Assembly: GCA_018003035.1 (NCBI GenBank)
Contig: JAGNEX010000001.1
Span: 125,519-183,095, forward strand
Length of the DNA stretch: 57,577 bases
Direction of reading: 5' to 3'
From: Acidimicrobiia bacterium
GTDB taxonomy: Bacteria > Actinomycetota > Acidimicrobiia > IMCC26256 > JAGNEX01
Shown here: one piece after another, positions 8,096 to 16,508 of the stretch
How positions within the stretch are numbered: the stretch's first letter is position 1
Layout: the number at the start of each line of letters is the position of its first letter
Position numbers and translations under genes: made by a program
The notes under the pieces: model-generated
What the model saw: only the letters and a program-made list of their open reading frames with translations
The model's database searches: none
What the model was told of the DNA's origin: nothing

Positions 8096-9187
8096 CTACG
8101 AGCCGTCAGATTCGTTTCGGATTGACGACGCTGCATAGACGGCAGCTGCGGCCGCGGTCAGAAACAGCATGGGGTCCTCCGTGCTCGGGCGTCCCATGGA
8201 GGACACCTTCAATCCCATCTGGTCGAAAAGCGCAACAACGTCAGGAGTGTCGACGTCGACCACGGTGTGGCGGCTGATCAACGGGCTGGACGCCAGCTGG
8301 CGGCGAACCTCATCGAGTTGTTGCGTCGGAACATGAGACCCTGGCGCAGGGATGGGGATCGTCACCTCGCAGAGCAGCGCTTGACCGAGGGCCGTTCGGG
8401 AATGGTGCGAGATCCCCTGATGACGTACGCGGGGATCGGCAAACGACACCCGAAGTGCCGCGATTCCGCGAGCGCCGACCGCTTGGGTCGCGTGCAAGAT
8501 TTCGGTGACGTCAAGGGCGGTGTTGCCCCACGTGCTGGCTGTTCCAACGATGCCGGGGCCGACCCCGGCGAGGAGAATGTCGCACCCCGCCGCGTGCTGC
8601 GCAGCGATAACTCCACTGTGCAGGGTGATCGCTTCGAGATCGCCACCGAACGCATTGCGCGCCGTGACCGTGATGTCCAGAAGGTCCCTTTCGCGGAGCT
8701 GGTCAACCATGTCGGACAGCGCAATTGGTAGCGACGCTCCGTCGGTCATCATGTATCCAATGCGAGCGCCTGGCGCGACCTGGCGGATCGCAACGCACGC
8801 CGCGGGAAGCTGAGAGTGAAGTGCCAAAGCAACCACCGGCAAGCCCGGGGCCTCGGACACTTCGCACAGCTCTGGGAACTCCTCCTCGGCGGCTCCGACG
8901 TCACGCTGCATCCCGGTGTAGCGGAGCTTCATGATGTGGCCGGGACCGGGGATAGAAACTCGGTCGTGCTCCAAGTTCCAGACGACGAAATGCCAACCGC
9001 CAGTGCCGAGGTTGCGGTCGACAGCGGTCGTATTGACAACGACGCGGTCACCGATCTCGGCACCGGGAACGAGGTCTGTCAGCGCGTACGCACGCTCAAC
9101 ACGGTCTCCAAGATCAACTTTCAGCTTCTCAAGGCCGCGACGGCGGCCGATCACCTCGGTGACTCGGCCAGTTGCGTAAGAACTCAC
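8096..9187 (-). CDS. DUF3866 family protein linked to pafA
   Basis: A 363-residue protein of unknown function, recognised from its conserved position beside pafA in actinobacteria and from its sequence ([19 protein letters not shown] at the N-terminus, [20 protein letters not shown], and Gly-rich segments such as [15 protein letters not shown]). No membrane segments or signal peptide are apparent. The GTG start overlaps the pafA stop by four bases (GTGA), so it should be made together with the Pup ligase. That coupling suggests a role connected with pupylation or with the PafA product, but no function is established that I can name. Confidence 0.85.
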   Translation of the reverse strand: MSSYATGRVTEVIGRRRGLEKLKVDLGDRVERAYALTDLVPGAEIGDRVVVNTTAVDRNLGTGGWHFVVWNLEHDRVSIPGPGHIMKLRYTGMQRDVGAAEEEFPELCEVSEAPGLPVVALALHSQLPAACVAIRQVAPGARIGYMMTDGASLPIALSDMVDQLRERDLLDITVTARNAFGGDLEAITLHSGVIAAQHAAGCDILLAGVGPGIVGTASTWGNTALDVTEILHATQAVGARGIAALRVSFADPRVRHQGISHHSRTALGQALLCEVTIPIPAPGSHVPTQQLDEVRRQLASSPLISRHTVVDVDTPDVVALFDQMGLKVSSMGRPSTEDPMLFLTAAAAAVYAASSIRNESDGS

Positions 9188-10545
9188 TCAAGGGCCTCCA
9201 ACAGGCGATCTACCCGTTCGTCTTCAAACCTGAACGGGTCTTTGCAGAGCAACGTTCGTTGAGCCTGGTCGTTGAGCTTTAGATGAACCCAATCGACGGT
9301 GTAATCCCGTCCTTTGGCTTTCGCTTCTTTGATGAACTTGCCCCGCAGATGAGCCCGGGTCGTTGCGGGTGGCGTGTCCATGGCGATCTGAATATCGGGG
9401 TCGTTGCACATTCGTTTCACGAGACCGCGGGACTGCATCAGGTAAAAGACCGACTTGGACCGCCGAACGTCGTGGTAACTGAGGTCGAGTCGGGCGAGAC
9501 GAGGGTCGTCCCAGGAAAGGCCGTGCTTTTCCCGGTACCGTTCGAGCAGTCGGTATTTGATGACCCAGTCGACCTCTTGGTCGAGGGATAACGGGTCGCG
9601 CTCACATGCTTCGAGGGTTTCGGTCCACATGTCGAGCGCCATCGTTTCTTCCGGCGACATCGGGCGGTTCTTGGCGAATCTGTGTGCTCGAGCCAAGTAT
9701 TCGAGCTGCATTTCCAGAGCCGTCAGTTCGCGTCCGTTGGCCAACTTGACCCGTGCAGTGCAGGTCATGTCTTGGCTGATCTCGCGGATCGACCGAATCG
9801 AGTTTTCGAGCGTCAGGTCACGCCAGGGCGTGCGATCCTCTTCGAGCATGCGAAGCATCAGCGCGGTGGTCCCGAGTTTGAGGAAGGACGTGTATTCGCT
9901 CATCGATGAATCGCCGACGATGACGTGAAGGCGACGGAACCGTTCGGCGTCTGCGTGTGGTTCGTCGCGGGTGTTGATGATGGGGCGGCTCCTCGTCGTA
10001 GCAGAGGAGACGCCTTCCCAAATGTGATCGGCCCGCTGGGAGATGCAGTACTGAACGCCGCGGCTGCCGACCGCTAACTTTCCGGCGCCCGCGTAGATCT
10101 GGCGGCTGACCAGAAACGGAATCAACACGTCGGTCACTCTGCTGAAGTCGCCGGAGCGTTCCACCAGGTAGTTCTCGTGGCAGCCATATGAGTTGCCAGC
10201 AGAATCGGTGTTGTTCTTGAACAGGTAGATCTCGCCCTGGATGCCTTCGGCCTGCAACTCGTCCTCGGCGGTCGCTGAAAGGTGTTCGAGGATCCGCTCG
10301 CCTGCCTTGTCATGGGTAACGGCGTCGACGACTCGGTCGCACTCGGGTGTGGCGTACTCAGGATGTGACCCCACGTCGAGGTAGAGCCGCGAACCGTTTT
10401 CCAAAAATACGTTCGAGGAGCGGCCCCACGATACGACTCGCCGAAACAAATACCGGGCGACTTCGTCCGGGCTGAGCCGTCGTCTCCCCTGGAGGGTGCA
10501 TGTGACGCCGTATTCGTTCTCTAATCCGAAGATGCGTCGTTGCAC
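9184..10545 (-). CDS. pafA: Pup-protein ligase PafA
   Basis: Attaches the C-terminal glutamate of deamidated Pup to substrate lysines, using ATP. It belongs to the glutamine-synthetase-like carboxylate-amine ligases. The nucleotide/metal-binding start [10 protein letters not shown] is present. The catalytic Asp falls at residue 57 in [16 protein letters not shown], the number reported for the mycobacterial enzyme. [18 protein letters not shown] is the ATP-site loop shared with Dop. The length of 453 is typical. The GTG at 10545 lies 42 bases after the prcA stop. Unlike Dop it lacks the insertion after the first strand, which separates the two paralogues. Confidence 0.98.
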   Translation of the reverse strand: MQRRIFGLENEYGVTCTLQGRRRLSPDEVARYLFRRVVSWGRSSNVFLENGSRLYLDVGSHPEYATPECDRVVDAVTHDKAGERILEHLSATAEDELQAEGIQGEIYLFKNNTDSAGNSYGCHENYLVERSGDFSRVTDVLIPFLVSRQIYAGAGKLAVGSRGVQYCISQRADHIWEGVSSATTRSRPIINTRDEPHADAERFRRLHVIVGDSSMSEYTSFLKLGTTALMLRMLEEDRTPWRDLTLENSIRSIREISQDMTCTARVKLANGRELTALEMQLEYLARAHRFAKNRPMSPEETMALDMWTETLEACERDPLSLDQEVDWVIKYRLLERYREKHGLSWDDPRLARLDLSYHDVRRSKSVFYLMQSRGLVKRMCNDPDIQIAMDTPPATTRAHLRGKFIKEAKAKGRDYTVDWVHLKLNDQAQRTLLCKDPFRFEDERVDRLLEALE

Positions 10546-10587
10546 GACCCGTAAGTGTAGGTGCTGCCGACCAGATCTCGGCGCGGG

Positions 10588-11400
10588 TCAGCCTTGTTCG
10601 TCGTCGCCAGGCCCAGGTGTTTCCGAATCACCCTCCGGAGCGCCCGAGCGCCCACTCGGATCGATGTCCTCGTTGGCGAGACCGCTACCGGGTTCGACGT
10701 CGGCGGCGATGTGCGGGGTCGCCCCACTCAAAATCTGGTCAACCTCATCAAAGGTGAGGCGTTGAAACGTGCGAGGCGAGTTGCCGTGGTCGAGCACGCA
10801 AACTTCGAGTTGTTTCGCAGACGGGGCGGACTCACCCGCGAGTGCAATTGCACAGGTTCGAACCACCGTGTCACGGCCGTCGCCAACGTTGTGCGTACGC
10901 GACATCTGCGCCACGATCGGGTCGGTCTGTCCCCCGAGGACAGCGAACCCGTGTTCATCCATGACAGTGCCGTCGTAAAGGATCCGGTACATCTGGTTGA
11001 TCCCACCCGGATCTTCTGCGATTTCGGCGACGAGTATTTCGACCTCGAACGGCTTTGTCTCGTGCGTGAACACCTGGCCGAGGGTCTGTGCATACGCGTT
11101 CGCAAGCGATCGCGCCGTCACATCTCGTCGGCTGTAGGAGAAGCCCTTGAGGTCGGCGTGTCGGATCCCAGCGATCTTGAGGGACTCAAACTCGTTGTAT
11201 TTACCAACGGCGGCGAACGCCATGCGGTCATAGATCTCTGCAAGTTTTGACAGAGTGTTGGACGGGTTCGAAGCAACGAGCGCGATTCCGTTGTCGTACT
11301 CCGCCGCGATGAGTGAACGGCCGCGGGCTATGCCTTTCCGGGCGAAATCAGCCCGGTCTTTCATCAGCTGTTCGGGTGAGACATAAAACTGTCCGCTCAA
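10588..11400 (-). CDS. prcA: 20S proteasome alpha subunit PrcA
   Basis: Forms the outer gated rings of the 20S core particle. The N-terminus YVSPEQLMKDRADFARKGIARGRS matches the family gate and H0 helix, which shows that translation begins at TTG 11400 and not at the internal ATG. The start overlaps the prcB stop (TTGA), so alpha synthesis is coupled to beta. The protein has 270 residues. The last 45 residues form an acidic, Gly/Pro/Ser-rich tail not needed for the fold. The C-terminus is DDEQG. No catalytic threonine is expected or seen. Confidence 0.97.
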   Translation of the reverse strand: MSGQFYVSPEQLMKDRADFARKGIARGRSLIAAEYDNGIALVASNPSNTLSKLAEIYDRMAFAAVGKYNEFESLKIAGIRHADLKGFSYSRRDVTARSLANAYAQTLGQVFTHETKPFEVEILVAEIAEDPGGINQMYRILYDGTVMDEHGFAVLGGQTDPIVAQMSRTHNVGDGRDTVVRTCAIALAGESAPSAKQLEVCVLDHGNSPRTFQRLTFDEVDQILSGATPHIAADVEPGSGLANEDIDPSGRSGAPEGDSETPGPGDDEQG

Positions 11401-12203
11401 CGAATCACATCTTCCACGAGCGACCGTGCGAGGTCGGCGACAACGTCGTTGTCGACCAGCGAAAACCCGTCGGCTGAAATCGTTGCGACGATCGGGTAGA
11501 TACCCCGAATGAAATCGGGCCCGCCTGTTCCCGCATCTTCATCGGCCGCGTTGATGAGCGAAGCGATCGCCAGGGCCACCGCGTCATTGGTGGTTTGATC
11601 CGGTGACCACTTGGCTTTGATCCAGTTGCGGGCGTGAATCGACCCGGACCCGATCGCGTAGAAGTCGCCCTCTTCGTAACGGCCGCCAGTGAGGTCGTAT
11701 TTGAACACCCGGCCACGCTCGGCTCGCCGGTCAAAGCCCACGAACAACGGGACGACCGCTAGGCCGGCCATCGCGGCAGAAAGATTTGAACGAACCAGCG
11801 TCGAGAGGCGGTTGGCCTTACCTTCGAGGGTCAACGCCGTGCCCTCGACCTTCTCGTAGTGCTCTAGCTCGACCTGAAACAGGCGAACCATTTCGACAGC
11901 AGGTCCGGCCGCACCAGCGATACCGACAGCGGAAAACCGGTCGGTTCGAAACACTTTGCGGATGTCGCGGGTGTCGATCGCGTGACCCATGGTTGCCCGT
12001 CGATCGCCGGCGATAACCACGCCATCAGCCGAGCGGATTGCGACGATCGTTGTTGCGTCGGGCGTCGGCGCGGACCACCCCGTCTCGCACGAGATGATGT
12101 CGCCGCGGTTACCTAACCCACGCTGCGCTTCAGACGCAGTCAACAGTTGGAAAAAGGACGACCCGGGATCGGAACCCGCCGTAAATCGCGGCAGTTCTGC
12201 CAC
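11397..12203 (-). CDS. prcB: 20S proteasome beta subunit PrcB
   Basis: Catalytic subunit, an N-terminal-nucleophile threonine protease. A propeptide of about 50 residues precedes TTIVAIRSADGVVIAGDRRA; cleavage before T51 exposes the active Thr. The catalytic Asp/Lys region AGDRRAT...RKVF and the GIAGAAG segment are present. Position -1 is Ala (PDA/TTIV), where the mycobacterial protein has Gly. The start is GTG at 12203, directly after two TAG triplets that end pup. GGGAGG within the last pup codons is the likely ribosome-binding site. The length of 268 includes the propeptide. Confidence 0.97.
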   Translation of the reverse strand: MAELPRFTAGSDPGSSFFQLLTASEAQRGLGNRGDIISCETGWSAPTPDATTIVAIRSADGVVIAGDRRATMGHAIDTRDIRKVFRTDRFSAVGIAGAAGPAVEMVRLFQVELEHYEKVEGTALTLEGKANRLSTLVRSNLSAAMAGLAVVPLFVGFDRRAERGRVFKYDLTGGRYEEGDFYAIGSGSIHARNWIKAKWSPDQTTNDAVALAIASLINAADEDAGTGGPDFIRGIYPIVATISADGFSLVDNDVVADLARSLVEDVIR

Positions 12204-12205
12204 TA

Positions 12206-12406
12206 CTACTGGCCTCCCTTTTGGACGTAGTTGCGCACAAAGTCCTCAGCATTTTCTTCGAGGACCTGGTCGATCTCGTCCAGGAGGTCGTCAATCCCGT
12301 CAGTCTGGTCGTTCTTCGCCTTCGTTGCGGCGCTCGTGTCGGTCGATTGTTCTGTGCGATCGTCGCGTCTGCGAGTGCGTCGCTGCGATTGTTCTTGTCC
12401 GCTCAT
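12206..12406 (-). CDS. pup: Prokaryotic ubiquitin-like protein Pup
   Basis: The 66-residue, intrinsically disordered modifier that tags proteins for the proteasome. It ends in GGQ, so Dop must deamidate the last Gln to Glu before PafA can conjugate it. The C-terminal half carries the Arc/Mpa-binding helix region (IDDLLDEIDQVLEENAEDFVRNYV). The N-terminus is Arg/Gln-rich and unstructured. The ATG at 12406 has GAAGG upstream. It sits between dop and prcB, the canonical order. The final codons also appear to serve as the prcB ribosome-binding site. Confidence 0.98.
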   Translation of the reverse strand: MSGQEQSQRRTRRRDDRTEQSTDTSAATKAKNDQTDGIDDLLDEIDQVLEENAEDFVRNYVQKGGQ

Positions 12407-12438
12407 GTTGCACCTTCAAAGCAAGAGTTCTGGACTGC

Positions 12439-13923
12439 TTAGCGAGCCAGGCGTTCGAGGAGATCCCCCGCCGTCGAAACAGAATCAAAGATATGGCCGA
12501 CGAGGTCCCGTGTTCCTTTGAGTGGGTCCATGGTAGCTACCCGCTGGAGAGAGGCGCCGCCGGTATCGAAGACGAGGCTGTCCCAGCTCGCGGCTCGAAC
12601 ATCGTTCGGCCAGCGTGACAGGCAGGTTCCCCGGAAGTAGGCCCGAGTCGATTCGGGCGGAGCGTATACAGCCGCCGCCACATCGGCTGGATCGACCAAT
12701 ACTTCCACTCGACCGGCCGCCTTCAGACGACGGAACAACGATCGGTCTGGTCTCAGGTCGTGGTACTGAAGGTCGATCAACGCAAGCTTCGGATCGTCGC
12801 CCGCAAGGTCGTCTCGGCTGGCGAAGGACTCGATCAAATGCTGTTTAGTAATCCAGTCGACCACCCCAACCAGCGAGTCGTGATCATGTTCCAGACCGCT
12901 GAGCACCCGCTCCCAAGTGTCGACGAGCCCGGTCACTTCTTTGGTATCGGCAACGGTCTGGCCCCCACACCGTTCTACGTAGCTATCGATGAGGGCGAGG
13001 AACTCCCATTGGAGGTCAAGCGCCGAAATGGTCTGGCCGCCTTGGGTTTCGAGAACTGTTCGACAGGTTGGGTCATGGGACACCTCCCACATGGCGGTAA
13101 TCGGCCTGGCCAACCGAACGGGTGGTTCGGCGAAGCCGTCTTCTAGAGCCGAAAGCAATAGGGCGGTCAGACCCATCTTGAGCCACGTTGCGGTCTCGCA
13201 CAGGTTCGCGTCACCCACGATCACGTGGAGCCGGCGCCATTCCTTAGGATCGGCGTGCGGTTCGTCTCGCGTATTGACGATCGGCCTTTTCAGCGTCGTC
13301 TCGATCCCGACAACCGCCTCAAAGAAGTCTGCGCGCTGCGAAATTTGGAAGGGAACCCCTGGCCGCCCGTTTTCGGCACCGACCTTTCCCGCCCCCGCGA
13401 AGAGTTGACGCGAGACGAACCACGGAACGAGCATGTCAATAACGTCATCGAACGAAATTGCTCTGGCGATCAGGTAGTTCTCGTGACAGCCGTAGGAGTT
13501 TCCCTTCCCGTCTGCGTTGTTCTTGTGGAGGATGACCTCGTCGCCCTCGGGCAGGCGCGAATTGGCCCGTTCCATCGCCCGCACGGCCACTTCTTCTCCC
13601 GCCCGGTCGTACAGCACAGCTTCGAGGGGTCCGCGCACCTCAGGTGAGGAGTACTCGGGATGCGCATGGTCGACATAGAACCGGGCACCGTTGGTCAAGA
13701 CCGTGTTCAGCATCGATGTTTCGACGAGGGGTGCGTAGCCCTCTCTAGCGCCCCGTCCTCGTGCGTCTCGATCCGGGTGCTCGTCGTCGAAGTTCCAAGC
13801 AACCGGGCGCTCAGCGTAGGACTGCACGATGAGCGACGAGGCGGAGACAGGATCCCAGTCGGCGGCGCTTCGCTGCATGATGCCGAATTCTGTTTCGATC
13901 CCAAGGATTTTGGGTGTTGCCAC
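12439..13923 (-). CDS. dop: Pup deamidase/depupylase Dop
   Basis: Converts the C-terminal Gln of Pup to Glu and removes Pup from conjugates. It is a PafA paralogue of 494 residues. Features are LGIETEFGI at the N-terminus, the Dop-specific insertion around residues 40-65 (AWNFDDEHPDRDARGRGARE), the catalytic Asp at about 85 in RFYVDHAHPEYSSPE, and the [18 protein letters not shown] loop. The GTG at 13923 has GGAGGA six bases upstream. A gap of 156 bases separates it from arc, with ATAAGT about 26 bases before the start as a possible -10. The pup start follows 32 bases after the dop stop. Confidence 0.97.
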   Translation of the reverse strand: MATPKILGIETEFGIMQRSAADWDPVSASSLIVQSYAERPVAWNFDDEHPDRDARGRGAREGYAPLVETSMLNTVLTNGARFYVDHAHPEYSSPEVRGPLEAVLYDRAGEEVAVRAMERANSRLPEGDEVILHKNNADGKGNSYGCHENYLIARAISFDDVIDMLVPWFVSRQLFAGAGKVGAENGRPGVPFQISQRADFFEAVVGIETTLKRPIVNTRDEPHADPKEWRRLHVIVGDANLCETATWLKMGLTALLLSALEDGFAEPPVRLARPITAMWEVSHDPTCRTVLETQGGQTISALDLQWEFLALIDSYVERCGGQTVADTKEVTGLVDTWERVLSGLEHDHDSLVGVVDWITKQHLIESFASRDDLAGDDPKLALIDLQYHDLRPDRSLFRRLKAAGRVEVLVDPADVAAAVYAPPESTRAYFRGTCLSRWPNDVRAASWDSLVFDTGGASLQRVATMDPLKGTRDLVGHIFDSVSTAGDLLERLAR

Positions 13924-14079
13924 AGGTTCCTCCGGCGTGGGTTCGGCTACTTATGGGTTGGTGTGGGCGCGGCAGCGAGCAGGTCGGGGGCACCGTGTCG
14001 ATGGCTGCCCGCTCTGTCGATCGCCGCCTTTTCAGCCACGCCCCCCCGTCGCCGGCGTAGTTCGGTCGTTCGAGTCTGC

Positions 14080-15840
14080 TCAGAGGTACTGGCCGGTTGG
14101 TGCTGATTCGATAGTCCGACCCCCGCTCGTTCGTCCGCCATCTCCGACGAGGGTGCGGACGTAGACGATGCGCTCGCCTTTTTGGCCGGAGATCTTTGCC
14201 CAGTCGTCCGGGTTGGTTGTGTTGGGCAGATCTTCGTGTTCCCGGAATTCCTGAGCGACCGAGGCCACAAGGTCTTCGGTACAGATGCCCGGTTCGCCCG
14301 AGGCAATCTGGCGCTTGATGGCACGCTGTTTGGCTCGGCGGACGATGTTCTCGATCATTGCGCCCGAAGAAAAGTCTTTGAAGTACAAGACGTCCCGGTC
14401 GCCATTCTGATAGCGGACTTCGAGGAACCGGTTGGCGTCGTCGAGCGCATACATGCGTTCTACCGCCGCTTCGATCATCTGGGCCACAGCGGACTGACGG
14501 TCTACCCCGCCCGACAGCTCCGAAGAAGAAATCGGCAGCTGGTCGTGCATGTATTTGGCAAAGATTGCCGTTGCCGCTTTGCGATCCGGCCGTTCAATCT
14601 TGATCTTCACGTCGAGTCGTCCTGGACGCAAGATCGCCGGGTCGATGAGGTCTTCACGATTGGAGGCACCGACGACAAGTACGTTGCGGAGCCCTTCGAC
14701 ACCGTCGATCTCGGCGAGAAGCTGCGGGACGATCGTCGATTCAATGTCGCTGCTGATCCCGGTGCCGCGCGTGCGGAACAAGGAGTCCATCTCGTCGAAG
14801 AAAACGACGACGGGCGAACCATCGGCTGCTTTTTCTCGAGCGCGTTCAAAGATCAGGCGAATCTTCCGCTCCGTTTCGCCCACGTACTTGTTGAGGAGCT
14901 CGGGGCCCTTGATGTTGATGAAGTAGGAGCGAGGAACTTCGGTACCCGTTGTCTGCGCAACCCGGTGAGCCAGGGAACGGGCGATCGCTTTGGCGATCAG
15001 TGTCTTACCGCAGCCTGGGGGGCCGTAGAGCAGCACACCCTTTGGCGGTTGCAGATCGTGTTCTCGATACAACTCGTGATGAACGAATGGCAGTTCGACC
15101 GCGTCTTGGATTGCTTCGATCTGGTTGTCGAGACCGCCGATGTCTGAGTAGGAGACGTCGGGAACCTCTTCCAAGGACAGTTCGTCCACCTCGGGTCGAG
15201 GCAACACGTCGAGCACGAGACTCGACCTCGAGTCGATCAAGACTCGGTCGCCGGGACGAAACCGGTGATCTAACAGGGGCTCGACCAGGGTGCATACGAC
15301 TTCTTCGTCGCCCGTGACTCCCACCACAACCCGCTGGCCGTCGTCGAGCAGGTCACGGAACGTCCCGATACTTCCTGTCCGATCCTGGTCCCGGATCGAG
15401 ATGATGGCGTTTGAGTCATTAAGCGAGACCTCTGAGCCAACGACGCAGTCGTCGGGATGGAGCTTTGGATCGAGGGCGACCTTGAGCTTTCTGCCGGCCA
15501 ATGAGATGTCGGCAGTTCCGTCGTCATTCAGGCCGACAAGGACGGCGTAAGCAGAGGGGGGTTGTGTGAGGCGAAGGATCTCTTCGCGAAGGGCGGCGAT
15601 GTTGTCGCGGGCTCCGTGCAGCGTGGCTGAAAGCTTCTCGTTGCGTGCGAGAGCTGCCATCAGCTGAGTTTTGCTGTCGGCGAGGTGTTCTTCGAGCTGA
15701 CGGATTCGGCGTGGCGCCTCGTGAAGTCGGCGCTTCGCTGCGACGAGTTCTTCTTCGAGTTCCTTGACGCGCATCTGGAACCGCTGCGTCTCGCGTTCGT
15801 ATTCGGCGAGTCGCTGTTCAAATTCCGATGGACCTGGCAT
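14080..15840 (-). CDS. arc: Proteasome-associated AAA+ ATPase Arc/Mpa
   Basis: Hexameric unfoldase that recognises Pup through its coiled coil and feeds substrates into the 20S core. Residues about 5-90 form the coiled coil, 95-240 the double OB region, and the AAA module follows. The AAA module carries Walker A GPPGCGKT at 273-280, pore-loop KYVGE at 319-323 and Walker B VVFFDE at 345-350. The C-terminus is GQYL, the known 20S-docking motif of this family. The ATG at 15840 has GAGGA upstream. It is the first gene of the minus-strand proteasome run, and its 586 residues are typical. Confidence 0.98.
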   Translation of the reverse strand: MPGPSEFEQRLAEYERETQRFQMRVKELEEELVAAKRRLHEAPRRIRQLEEHLADSKTQLMAALARNEKLSATLHGARDNIAALREEILRLTQPPSAYAVLVGLNDDGTADISLAGRKLKVALDPKLHPDDCVVGSEVSLNDSNAIISIRDQDRTGSIGTFRDLLDDGQRVVVGVTGDEEVVCTLVEPLLDHRFRPGDRVLIDSRSSLVLDVLPRPEVDELSLEEVPDVSYSDIGGLDNQIEAIQDAVELPFVHHELYREHDLQPPKGVLLYGPPGCGKTLIAKAIARSLAHRVAQTTGTEVPRSYFINIKGPELLNKYVGETERKIRLIFERAREKAADGSPVVVFFDEMDSLFRTRGTGISSDIESTIVPQLLAEIDGVEGLRNVLVVGASNREDLIDPAILRPGRLDVKIKIERPDRKAATAIFAKYMHDQLPISSSELSGGVDRQSAVAQMIEAAVERMYALDDANRFLEVRYQNGDRDVLYFKDFSSGAMIENIVRRAKQRAIKRQIASGEPGICTEDLVASVAQEFREHEDLPNTTNPDDWAKISGQKGERIVYVRTLVGDGGRTSGGRTIESAPTGQYL

Positions 15841-16153
15841 CGTTCCTCACTTCGCCAAGCGGCGCTGGTCTGGCCTAACCCTACCCAACCTGGATCGCAC
15901 GGGGCTCGGCGCGTTAGACCGGACTTGAGTGGGCCAGCGGCCGATTTCCTCTGGGGCCAGCAGGAACGCGGGCACGGACGGTGCGCCGAGGAGTGCCAAA
16001 ACGTCTTCGCCGATGGTCCTCGGATAGGATCGCCGCAACTGGCGACAGTTTTTACGGGTGCGCCCGTGTAAAATCACCGCCTAGACGCACGGACCAGCGT
16101 TCGGACGCTGGCACTACCCCGGCGCCTGTGCGCCCAAACCCGGAGAAACAGCC
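15841..16153. promoter_or_regulatory. Divergent promoter region between arc and the ferredoxin gene
   Basis: 313 non-coding bases separate arc (minus) from the ferredoxin (plus), so promoters for the proteasome run and for the ferredoxin are expected here. The clearest element is TAAAAT at 16069-16074 with an imperfect palindrome just before it. GGAGAAA precedes the ferredoxin ATG. I cannot assign an arc promoter with confidence. Confidence 0.45.
16051..16074 (+). promoter_or_regulatory. Imperfect palindrome overlapping a TAAAAT -10 element
   Basis: ACGGG and CCCGT flank a four-base TGCG loop. Outside them, TTTTAC on the left is answered by GTAAAA on the right, offset by two bases. TAAAAT fits a -10 box for the ferredoxin gene about 80 bases downstream. 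An operator or a short RNA hairpin are both possible. Confidence 0.4.
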
Positions 16154-16399
16154 ATGGGAATGAAGGTTTGGATCGACCAAGACCTGTGTACGGGTGATGG
16201 CCTGTGCGAAGAGATCGCACCGGACGTGTTCACCCTGCTCGACGATGGTCTCGCCTACGTAAAAGAGGGCGACAAAGTTTTCGATAATCCCGGTGGCGCC
16301 GAAGGTTTGGCCAGTTTCCCCGAAAGCCAGCTCGACGCAGTCGTCGAATCGGCCGAAGAGTGCCCAGGCGAATGCATCTTCATCGAGGTTGAAGACTGA
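16154..16399 (+). CDS. Small actinobacterial-type ferredoxin
   Basis: An 81-residue iron-sulfur electron carrier. Cys residues are in DLCTGDGLCEE (spacing C-x5-C) and in EECPGECIFIE near the C-terminus. This matches the single-cluster [3Fe-4S]/[4Fe-4S] ferredoxins that serve P450s and other oxidoreductases in actinobacteria; with four cysteines either cluster type is possible. VFTLLDDGLAYV is the usual central strand pair. The ATG at 16154 has GGAGAAAC upstream. It is the only plus-strand gene between 5064 and 24817, and no redox partner is adjacent. Confidence 0.9.
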   Translation: MGMKVWIDQDLCTGDGLCEEIAPDVFTLLDDGLAYVKEGDKVFDNPGGAEGLASFPESQLDAVVESAEECPGECIFIEVED

Positions 16400-16466
16400 T
16401 CAAGGCGTCACACCTTGCCAGGCGTCCGCGATCCACAAGCGGGTGGCGGGCGTCCTGAACTTTTGA

Positions 16467-16497
16467 GATCGGCCGGGGGCGTGTCCTCCGGCCGATC
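16467..16497. terminator. Perfect 10-bp stem between convergent ferredoxin and marP genes
   Basis: GATCGGCCGG pairs with CCGGCCGATC across an 11-base loop, between two genes that end toward each other. It is placed to end transcription from both sides, although neither side has a strong T-run. Confidence 0.65.
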
Positions 16498-16508
16498 CGC
16501 GTCTGCCG

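Noticed and set aside
13947..14324. Frame of 125 codons between dop and arc on the minus strand
   Set aside because: Most of it overlaps the 3' end of arc in another frame, and the rest is the dop leader.
14182..15147. Plus-strand frame of 321 codons over arc
   Set aside because: It is antisense to the AAA domain of Arc and has no motif of its own.
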